The position numbers and the translations under genes are program-made. The notes under the pieces were generated by a model. It saw only the letters and a list, made by a program, of their open reading frames with translations, had not been told where the DNA came from and ran no database searches. DNA of 64,000 nt, from the NCBI GenBank assembly GCA_012656075.1, contig JAAKBF010000062.1, forward strand, positions 62,001 to 126,000, written 5' to 3'. Every line of letters begins with the position of its first letter. The first letter of the stretch is position 1. This document shows positions 1 to 8,870 of this stretch, piece after piece. This stretch comes from Phytophthora hibernalis (Eukaryota; Oomycota; Peronosporomycetes; Peronosporales; Peronosporaceae).

Positions 1-1909
1 CCCGCAGAGTTTCGGGACCGCGTGTACCTTCAAGTGTGCATCCAGGTAAATATATGCAGCAGAAGTGCTAAGTGTTGGTTTGAAATCGAAAGCTAACATT
101 ATGATGACGATAGAATTGTTTTCCAGGTCTGGACTGCAAGATACATAAGGCGATGACAACGGAAGATCAGGATGAAATGCAGCAGATTCAGGTGTTGCTG
201 GATCCAGTGTACAAAAACTTCGAGTTGGCGGAATGACATTGAAGAATTGTGATCGCCTACTTTCGTTCCTTCGAAACGGAGCAAATGATCAAGCGGCGTC
301 CAAAGGTGCGCACACAGACTTAGGTGTGTGTTGGAAATTGTTCTTAATGTACATGCTGCGTATAGGACTGGAGTTGGAGCACGAGGACACGAAGGAAGCT
401 AGAACAGCGCTGCATCGCTTGATCGCCAAGAGCTCTTCGTCCTTCAAAACGAAAACGGAGACCCGCAATGGCGTGCAGCGTCTGGTTGTGCAGTTCTTGC
501 CAAAGAGCAACAAGAAGCGCAAACGTTCACAGCCGCAGGTGTATCTTCGGTTTGTACTTCAAAAGGTAAGCCCCTTGTGGTGTTTCTTATACCCCTTGCT
601 TGCTTACTGGTAATCGGTTTGTTGGTTTGATGCAGACAAACCAAGAACATTTTGCGTGCTTGGACAAGTTAGCTCACTTGCTACGTCGCCCAGTCTCAGC
701 ATTTTCTTATGCTGGCACGAAAGACAAGACCGCCGTCACCTTCCAGCACGTTGTGGTTAGTGGGGCTGCGCCTGATCGACTTTTGAGTGCCAACAAAGCT
801 GAAAGTGAAGCGGAAACAGGAATTCGTGTGGGAGACGTCGAATATGTTGGCACCCCACTGAATTTAGGTGGAGCAAACGGAAACAGGTTTTCGATAGTAC
901 TTCGGGACCTTTCTTCGGTGGCGGAGCTCACCCCTGAGAGTATTCGGTCAACACTGGCATCCTCGCTAGAAAACATCAAACACCTCGGTTTTGCCAACTA
1001 CTTCGGTTTCCAGCGTGTTGGCTTGCCAACGAACACAGTGAGGCCGCATCATATCGGAGAGAAGATCGTTGCAAGCAAATGGGAAGACGCTCTGAGGCTG
1101 ATGTTGGTAGTTCAGGAAGGCGACTCCGAGGATGCAGCAAAAGCTAAACAGCTTTATCTGGAGTCGGGTGATATTGAAGCTGCTCTAAAGCTCATGCCAC
1201 TTGGTATGCCGGTCGAACGACAAGTGCTTCAAGGGTTAAAACGTTTCGGAAGTGATGCCTTCAAGCAAGCAGTACTGAGTGTGCCGTTCTCGCGACGCGT
1301 GATGTACATGCATGCGTACCAAAGCTACCTTTTCAACCGAATGGCATCGTTCCGGTTACGTCAATACGGAACCAAAGTAGTTGAAGGTGATTTGGTTCAG
1401 AGCGATGTTCTGAGCGAGAAAGCTATCGCGGTGAAAGCTGTGACTGCAGAGGAAGCGGATGAACTGAATAGCACTCGCAAAAACGCGTTGGGATTGGTGT
1501 ATCTGCCGCTGCCCGGATCAAGCGTGGCTCTCCCATCCAATGCGACCAAAGAAGCGTGCATGAAGGTTTGTACCGTACTTGCACTTGCAACGCACAATGC
1601 TAAGGCTCAAACGAAATATGTGTGTTGTGTAGATGATGGAGGAAGACGGCACAAAAGACGCTCTCTGTCAGTCTGGACCTGTGAAAGGCGCCTACAGACC
1701 GCTAGTCGCGTACCCGCGTGACTTTGAATGGGCTTGGCAAGAAGATCAGGACAATTGTACGTAAAGCTTGCTAGCGTTGCCCCTGCACCAACTCACGCAC
1801 TCATATGTTGCTTCATCTTGCAGCACTTTCGCTGCAGCTTTCGTTCTCACTCGACAGCGGGTGCTTCGCCACCATGTGCCTCCGTGAAGTGCTGCATTCC
1901 GACATCTAG
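1..1909 (+). CDS. PUS7: PUS7/TruD-type tRNA/mRNA pseudouridine synthase, 5' end incomplete
   Basis: This enzyme isomerises uridine to pseudouridine in tRNA and mRNA. Exons read as 127-305, 366-565, 636-1565, 1633-1756 and 1824-1909, joined by four GT-AG introns of 60-70 bases, with continuous frame. The family signature YAGTKDKTA (catalytic Asp in GTKDK) starts exon 636; NYFGFQR, the YQSYLFN stretch and the closing AYRPLVAYPRDFEW / SGCFATMCLREVL segments follow in the expected order. Bases 1-45 end in a good donor and may be an earlier exon, but its frame does not join cleanly, so the N-terminus is open. Two extra T bases (234 and 250) break an otherwise continuous reading from ELAE through DIEEL to DRLLSFL; removing them restores the family-like sequence, so they look like sequence errors. 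The gene converges on the carrier gene, with 137 bases between stop codons. Confidence 0.88.
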
Positions 1910-2046
1910 AAACACACACAACTGTGTAGAATGCATGCCATTGCAGTCAAACGCAATTCATTAGTCGGTCCGGCCGTACCGGTATCATTCATGCTTGCAG
2001 CATTCCTCTTGTCAGTCCATAAACCCAAGGTAACCCCTCGCAGGCT

Positions 2047-2922
2047 CTACTTCTTGGCCTCCATGTCCTCTAGAGCCTGACGCACGAGCTTGGCACCCGT
2101 GACCATGAAAAGCGTCTGCCAGATGCCGAGTCCCAGGCGCGGCACGATGCCCTTGAACAACCCGCCGTAGCCCTGCTCCTTGACCACAGTGCGGAAGACC
2201 TGCATCATATTCTGCTTGGGCTCGCCGCGGTCGGCCGCGCTCTGCATCTGGATACGCGCCACCTCGAACGGATGGTTCCAGCAGGCCAATCCGCCGCCCA
2301 CAATGCCGGCGCCGGCCTCCTGCGCCACCGTGAGCTTGGCGTCCTTGTCCCCGTGGAACAGCAGCTTGAAGCGGCCGCGCACGATCTCCGTGAAGCCCTG
2401 GCGCGAGGCCCAGTTGGTGGCTTGACGGAAGGCGATGGCCGTGCCTCCCGGGTAGAAGCCCTTGAGTCCGTGGGCGCCGTACACCTTGTGGATGCGCTGC
2501 ATGGTGGTGATGTTGCGGTCGCCCGTCACGGCGCCCGTGACGAGGAAAGTACAGGGCCCCATAACCACGACCTGGCACACGCCGCCGCCCGCGCCGGCCA
2601 GGAAGCCCGTGGCGGTCTTGCCCACGCCTGCGGAGAGCAGCGAGTCGGAGATGGCCTCCTTGGAGAAGAGCAGGATGGCGCCCTTGGACGCGGACTCGAC
2701 CATCTTGGGGCCTGTACCGGCCCAGAAGGCGGAGACGCCGCCACCGTCGCGCATGACGTTGCCGAAGGCCTGCAGCGTCGACTCGGAGCGGTAGCGGCCC
2801 ATGCGCGTCTTCCAGACCTCGAAGGGCATGCCGAGCGTCGCGGCCTCGAGGCACTGCAACAGGCCGCCGTTCAACAGGTCGCGCGCACCCACTTTCTTGC
2901 CGGACGCGGGCGGAGGAGACAT
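2047..2922 (-). CDS. Mitochondrial carrier, YHM2-like (citrate/2-oxoglutarate type)
   Basis: A single-exon 291-residue protein of the mitochondrial carrier family, expected in the inner membrane. Three repeats are visible. The first carries PFEVWK after a helix (the PxD/ExxK/R signature), the third carries HPFEVARI, and the second has the degenerate GPCTFLVT in place of the usual motif. The combination of that odd second repeat with RQATNWASRQGF and the ending GLGIWQTLFMVTGAKLV is what I know from yeast Yhm2, which exchanges citrate for 2-oxoglutarate. Substrate is therefore inferred from family resemblance, not from residues tested here. The first ATG (2922) gives a normal short N-terminus without a cleavable presequence, as usual for carriers. 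GC-rich third positions give long open frames on the other strand and in another minus frame (2012-3133), which are shadows. Confidence 0.9.
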   Translation of the reverse strand: MSPPPASGKKVGARDLLNGGLLQCLEAATLGMPFEVWKTRMGRYRSESTLQAFGNVMRDGGGVSAFWAGTGPKMVESASKGAILLFSKEAISDSLLSAGVGKTATGFLAGAGGGVCQVVVMGPCTFLVTGAVTGDRNITTMQRIHKVYGAHGLKGFYPGGTAIAFRQATNWASRQGFTEIVRGRFKLLFHGDKDAKLTVAQEAGAGIVGGGLACWNHPFEVARIQMQSAADRGEPKQNMMQVFRTVVKEQGYGGLFKGIVPRLGLGIWQTLFMVTGAKLVRQALEDMEAKK

Positions 2923-4340
2923 CTCGTTGGGTTCTGGAGGAGTGCGCGGGAGGCGGCAAATTGAGATGTGAGCTGAGTCTAACAGACAATCTTGGGGAGA
3001 GAGGGGGCGTCATGCAGCAATCTTCAACCGAACACGCACGGGAGGTAGATATCCTAAAATTAGGGTGTGGATGGTAATGAGTGCTATGATATAAGGTGTA
3101 CGGTGTTGTTTTTGCTTGTTTTGAGCGTCGCACGATCTTGGTTGCATGACGTCACATTGCTGGCAGTGTCGGAAGGAGGAGGACGTCAGTCCATTATGGA
3201 CTCCACACGCATTCGCTGTTATAGTTGGTAGGCAACACCTGCGCGGGTTTCTTGTAGGCAAGGCAATGCGGGTTCTTCACTGAAAGCATTGGCGAATGAC
3301 TCCTGGGTATGGCGACTCGCTACATTTCGTATTGGCTTATCCGAGACCGAGAGCTCATCAGGGACAGCATTTCGATGGTGCATCCCAAAGACGAACACGA
3401 AGCTATAACGACTTACCAATATCGATGCTACTTGGTGCATTGATTCTCGAGATCAGTGTGATTCGCCATCTGACCGAATTGACTACTGTATTGTACTCGT
3501 TCCCCTGCACAAGATCTCCGATGCTTTGGCAGGGCTTACCTACGTGCAGCGAATTGATGCATGTTGGTTGGGTTGATTCATGAACACCGACCGACAGCAC
3601 AAGTATGGATGACTACCTAAACGATGCTTGTCAAACGTTTTAGGCATTCGAGTGTAGGCGTTGATGTCGTTGTTGCATCGATCGCTGCGGTGGTGCATTG
3701 CGCAGAGCACTCCATGCAGCTCAGATGTCAGTATTCCAGGAGTACACCATCGGTGCATTCGGCAAAGAGGGTAGCGTGTCGGTTCAAAGTACTCTAAGAC
3801 TACCGGTGCTCAAATGAAACTACCTGTTCATGAAGATATGGTTGAAGCGTTCTACAACCTACAAACCATCCTAGACTCATGGAGTCTATGACGGTTTGTA
3901 GGTTTCTACCAGAGAGTCAGCGAAACCGCATAAGCATAGCGCGGCCATCGGTAGGTACTGATTAGAGGCCATCGTTAAGTACATACTGGTAGGCGGAAAC
4001 GCATCGAGTCAGTTACGGTATCGGGCCGCCCACTCCGATCCGCATCGAGCGCTTCCAGGCGAGCGTCTAGCAGCAGCAATAGCAACAAGCCGCCGCTTTA
4101 TCTTGCACTGGTACCAGGCAACACTCGGCAGCCACCGCCTGCGCCTCATACCGGTACGAACGGTACTGTATCCAGCCGCGAGTTCCCGTCGCGTCCTGCT
4201 GTTTTCCTCCGAGATCGCCCCTTCTTTCCCGTAGTCCGTGCCCGTGTATCGGATAGTTCGCGATAGACAGCGCGCCGACTGCTGGGTTGGAATAAGCGAC
4301 GACCCCGACCGACGGTGTGGTGTGAGAGAAGCCCGCGTAA
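2923..4340. other. Intergenic region between carrier and receptor-kinase, no gene seen
   Basis: This 1.4-kb gap separates the divergent starts of the carrier and the receptor-kinase. It has only short open frames without recognisable domains or exon-like GT-AG structure. The only structured feature I see is the inverted repeat at 3857-3903. The 5' leader of the receptor-kinase must lie in the last few hundred bases. Confidence 0.6.
3857..3903. repeat. Two-part hairpin (11-bp and 7-bp stems)
   Basis: The 11-base arm ACCTACAAACC (3857-3867) is matched exactly by GGTTTGTAGGT (3893-3903). Inside it, TAGACTC (3872-3878) pairs with GAGTCTA (3882-3888) around a 3-base loop; the two stems are separated by an asymmetric-looking 4x4 internal loop. 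It lies in the intergenic space upstream of the receptor-kinase gene. It could be a tiny foldback repeat or a structured transcript element; nothing else indicates a function. Confidence 0.6.
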
Positions 4341-7308
4341 ATGGCAAGGTCGCTCAGCTCGGAGACTCCGTACCGCCGCTCCCAGTCTGTCACTAGCCAC
4401 GCACAGCAGCACCGCGGCACGCCCGTGCTGGAGGACCAGAACTACATGAACGCCTTCAGTCCGTCCAACAACGGCGTGTACGTCATGGAGACGCCGCAGC
4501 AGCGCGACGACGTGGGCCCCGACGGTCGACGCTCCCTGCGTCAACTGCCGCCCGTGGACCAGAACGGCTCGTTCCGCCAGCGCCACGGCGTCACCCGCGG
4601 CGCCTCGGGCGGCTTCGTCACCATGGACAACAACAGCACCATCAGCAGCTCCAGCGGCAACTACATTGACGCCATGAGCTTGAACAACAACATGAGCGCC
4701 ACGGCGCAGCAGCCGCTCATCTCGACGCCGCGCGCGACGCAGAAGAACATCGTGCGCGTCATCGACAAGGACATGACGCAGCAGTTCCGCGGCCGCTCCA
4801 AGTCCGCGGGTCAAGGACGCATCCGCTGGTTCGAGAACCGCAAGTCGCAGCTGCTCGGCTTCTGCCTCACGATGGCGTTTCTTGGAGTGTCCGTCGCCAT
4901 GTACAACTACCGGTGGACAGGACTCATTGCCGGCTCAGTGAATACGATTATCTGCGGCTGCGCGGTGGTTATCACGTATTGCCGCAAGAAGCAGTGGCAC
5001 CAGCATCCCAACCCCATTGTGCACAACCGTTCCGTGCTGAGTATTTTCATGGCGGTCTGCCTGTTGCTGAATGTGCTCGTGGATTTCGACCCGAGCGGCT
5101 CCAACACGAACTGCCAACGACTTGCAGGTATCACCGAGTTCTTCTTCTTCACGGGTGAGGCGTGGGGTCTCGTTATGGCTTGCGATCTCTTTTCTCGCTT
5201 ACGAGTCCGTTCACGAGCTACAAGCGATTGATGAAGTTCTACCACCTGTGGGTGTGGCTTGGAGGTATCAGTGTAGGTGTGATCACTTACGCGGTTCAGG
5301 GTGCCGGTGGTTTCTTTACGGTGGATGGTCAATCCATGACCTATGACTCGGACACGGACACGGTTATTGGATTTTGCCTCGCATCATCGCGAATTTGTTG
5401 TGATACTGACGAAACCTGCCCGGACAGTGTGACCAAGTGCTCGTCCGAATCAAGCTTTCTGAACGCACAGAAATGGCCGTGGATTTTGATTTACAGCTTC
5501 GTGCTCCTGGTGCTCTTTGTGTCCGTGTGCGTGCTGACTCTGGCATGGCACCGGCTTTACCTGCGCGGTGTCCCGAAGACGTACAACATTCGTCTTCGTG
5601 TGCTGAATTACATTTCCTTCTTCACCGGCGCCTATGTGTTCTACTGGCTGCTCCTGCTTCTGCTGTACATGTGCGCGTACTTTTGTCGACGAAGAGTGAA
5701 ACATCGAACTCGAAGGCCGTTGCTCAAGTGCTGCGTCAGCTGGTCATCTTCCTTATTGCGTCCAGGGGATACCTGGATTATGTGATCTGGTTTGCAGTGA
5801 ACAACATTGAGCGAAAGGGTGGAGCCGACGAGTCAGCAGATGTGGATGTCGATTTGAGCCCGCAGGTGAACTCAGCTCTCCGGTCGGAGATTTTGTACTA
5901 CACCACGTCAGGCATCAAGGAATCTGTCCGTGCGGTCACCGACGAGTTGATCTCCATCCCAATTTCAGGCGAAAGCGAGGCGGTACGTCCACTCCTGCTT
6001 CGGTATTGAACTCTGTACTGGTGTATTCTAACGCTTTAACGGCTATTTGTTGTTTTCAAATTGCAGGGAAAGTCTATCAAGTTTTGGTCATTCTGCCCTG
6101 CTTCGTTCCGCAACATTCGCTTGACGTTTGGAATAAGCGACGCTGACTATATTCAAATGTTTGGCGCCACGACAAAGGAGCGGTTCAGTGAAGGTCGAAG
6201 TGGGGCTTTCATGTTCTACACATCCGATGAGAGTCTGATTGTGAAGACAATGTCCCCGAAGAGTGTGCATTCCTGCGCAAGATAGCACCCAACTATGAAG
6301 CCTACATGACCAGCAACCCCGATAGCCTCCTGACACGGTTCTATGGTTGCCACTCTGTCTCTCTGTACGGAAAGATGTACTACTTCGTGGTCATGGGAAA
6401 TCTGTTTGCAGACACAGACGTCGTCCACCACCGTTACGATATCAAGGGATCGTGGGTGGATCGCAATGCGAAGGTACCGAGTCCGGGCGACAAGACCGCG
6501 TGCCGTTACTGCAACGCTTCGTATACGTTTGGCAGCACCAAGAACCAGGAGTGCGGTGACGGCATGAACTTTCACGAACCTGATATCGTCCTCAAGGATA
6601 ACGACTTGATGACTAAGGTGAGCAAGGTCCTTCGACTCGCAGCAATGATAACCGGTGGCTGACTTATCTTTTTGGTACAGATTCGTATCGACCCCGGCAC
6701 CGCACACCGCATCTACGACCAAATCCACAAGGACAGTGACTTCTTGTGCTCTCAGGGCATCATGGATTACAGTCTACTTATGGGCATTCAAAGCTCCGAG
6801 TACTTTGTCGACACGAGCCAGCTCCCGCAAGCTCGCCGCGAACTGCTCTTCACGCAACCCGCGACGAGCGTGGCTGGTCCGTCGCTCTACCATTTCGGTA
6901 TTATTGACTTCCTGCAGCAGTGGTGCGTAGTGATCATCTGTGATTGTCCAGCTCATTTGCAGTTTGATGACCTGTCGATGCATTTTTTTGTTTTACAGGA
7001 CGATGGAGAAGAAAATGGAGCGCTTCTACAAGACTTTCTTCAAGCGCAAAGACCCCGAAGGCGTGTCTGCTCTGCCGCCGAAGCCGTACAAGTTCCGCTT
7101 CCAGCAGAAGATGTCGCGCATTTTCGCGCTGACGACGCACACTCGCGCCGAGAATGATACTTTCCACCACAACTACCCAGCGCTGATCGATGTGCTGGAC
7201 CAGGGCAACTATGACGCTCAGCGCCACAACACGTTCGTCAACAACTCGGTGGTGGACCAGCGACCGGTTTTCGACCCTGACCTGCAGCAGGACATCCGAG
7301 CGGTGTAG
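4341..7308 (+). CDS. GPCR-type seven-helix receptor fused to phosphatidylinositol phosphate kinase (GPCR-PIPK)
   Basis: About 915 residues. Exons are 4341-5982, 6067-6617, 6681-6922 and 6999-7308. After a roughly 165-residue polar N-terminus rich in Ser, Asn and Gln, about seven to eight hydrophobic helices follow (for example LLGFCLTMAFLGV, SVLSIFMAVCLLLNVLV, ITEFFFFTGEAWGLVMAC, ILIYSFVLLVLFVSVCVL, YISFFTGAYVFYWLLLL). The C-terminal half is a PIP kinase: a conserved lysine in SLIVKTM, the DIKGSWVDR segment, VLKDNDL, MDYSLL and the metal-binding IIDF, then KKMERFYK. It should phosphorylate membrane phosphoinositides under control of the receptor half; this fusion is known from Phytophthora and Dictyostelium. 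Three one-base deletions (T runs at 5190-5193 and 5681-5684, and near 6258) break the frame at places where restoring one base gives continuous family-like sequence, so I treat the gene as intact and the sequence as faulty. Confidence 0.92.
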
Positions 7309-7552
7309 ACCTAAAAGGCGTAATGAGTTAAGCAAGGGATGATAACGTGGTGAGTTGCGAGCACCACGTTACACAGATCCCCACTTTTGATAAGTAGGAA
7401 CACGACAGATTTTATAATCCGATCATCTGTTCTAAATTCTTAAACTTTGTCTAAAAGACCGATACCAATTTCAACCAATCAGATCTCCCCACCTAGCGCG
7501 CCGGTGCTCCCCTTGACAACAAAAATCGACCAAAAGAGCTGCTGCTATCAAC
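7309..7552. other. Short intergenic space, promoter region of coatomer zeta
   Basis: 244 bases lie between the receptor-kinase stop and the coatomer zeta start. A near-palindromic GTGGTGAGTTGCGAGCACCAC at about 7348-7368 follows the stop and may help transcript termination; no other element is recognised. Confidence 0.4.
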
Positions 7553-8616
7553 ATGGTCAAGGTGCGGACTATTGACCTCTACGCGTCTCTACAGCAGATG
7601 CAGACGTTGCTGGTTATCAGTTGTAAGAGGTGCAGTTGTGGCTTACGCTTTGGTTGCTTGTGGACGCTCTGTAGGCCTCGTCTCCGAGCGTAAAAGCGAT
7701 CTTTCTCCTAGACAGTGACGGCAATCGCGTGTGCGCCAAGTACTACGACAAGTCGTACCCGACACAGAAGGAGCAGCTCGCTCTGGAGAAGAAGCTGTTC
7801 GCCAAGACCAAGAACTCGAACGCTCGTCTGGAAGGTGCGCCTGTTACGTTGACTGTTTGAGGAGGAGCTTCGGAAAACCTGACGTCTTTATTGTGTCTAC
7901 AGCCGACGTTATCCTCATTGAGAACATCGTGAGCGTCTTCCGCTGCGGATCAGACACGACGATGCACGTGGTTGGATCGGCTACGGAGGTGAGAGACAAG
8001 AACCTGTGGATATTGACAAGATTTGTTGGGGTTGTGGACTTATTGGTGTTGGATGTGGTAGAATGAGCTTATCCTGTTGACGGTCCTGGACTCGGCCTTC
8101 GACGCTGTTAGCAACCTGCTCAAGTGCGTATTTTTAGGATGTTCTTTTGTTTTGTGCAGTTGTCTTATGTTGATTTTGTTGTGACTATAGGGGACGGATG
8201 GACCGTCATGTGATGCTGGACAACATCGAGCTGGTGCTGCTGACGTTCGACGAGGTCGTCGATGGCGGGTACGATGCACGATGCTTATTCGTTGTGATGG
8301 GGCAGTTTCTAAGATATTTTTGTTTTTGCAGGATCATCTTGGAAGTCGACACGCCGTCCATCTCGAACCGCGTGCTCATGCGGGTACGATCTTGCTACTC
8401 CAGCTTGTTGTTTAAGATCGCTGGTCGATTGGCTCACCTGTTGTTGCTGACTTGTCACGCAGGGTATCGACAACGAAGTTCCTATGGCGGAGCTCTCCAT
8501 TTCACAGGTGGGTTTGAACAGCAACGTACTCGGTAGTCCTTGGTTTACTCAGTGTGTTTTGACTTTAGGCATTCGCTTCGGCTCGCGAGCAATTCTCGCG
8601 CTCCTTCCGCAGCTAG
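7553..8616 (+). CDS. COPZ: Coatomer subunit zeta (COPI coat)
   Basis: A 179-residue zeta subunit of the COPI coat, which drives Golgi-to-ER and intra-Golgi vesicle formation. Eight exons join in frame: 7553-7561, 7675-7834, 7903-7988, 8062-8123, 8191-8268, 8332-8383, 8463-8507 and 8569-8616. The first exon encodes only MVK. The adaptin-small-chain/longin-type fold is recognised from KAIFLLDSDGNR, CAKYYDKSY, LIENIVSVFR, LLTVLDSAFDAVSNLLK and the C-terminal VLMRGIDNEVPMAELSISQAFASAREQ. Seven introns of roughly 61-113 bases in about 1 kb is unusually dense for this block. Total exon length (540 bases) is a multiple of three and the protein has the normal family length, so the model looks complete and undamaged. 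Confidence 0.93.
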
Positions 8617-8870
8617 ACGGCATCCTGCGTGCCACGTTAAATGTGCCTATCTCTCTGCATTTTACTTTCCTCAACACGACTTTGTTGTGATTTTTTTTCT
8701 TGGTGTATATTCCCTTGACAAAGATGCACATCAGTTCAATGTTCGATCATTATCCAGGTCTCTGCTGTTTTGTCACAAATCCACTATTATTGGTCAAAAC
8801 TATTTTTTTGATAAGCTTGTCATTTTCCATCAAGCAAGCTCCTGCACGAAGCCGTTAGGTGGAGCTCGTC

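Noticed and set aside
2272..2964. A 230-residue plus-strand open frame opposite the carrier
   Set aside because: Antisense shadow with low-complexity Ala/Gly/His composition and no exon or promoter support.
2012..3133. A 373-residue minus-strand open frame overlapping the carrier gene
   Set aside because: It is the GC-rich shadow of the carrier in another frame: Arg/Gly/Pro-rich, no domain, while the 291-residue frame has all carrier motifs.
4146..4814. A 222-residue minus-strand open frame opposite the receptor-kinase N-terminus
   Set aside because: Composition is that of an antisense reading of GC-rich codons (Val/Ala/Arg/His); the sense strand has a complete gene.
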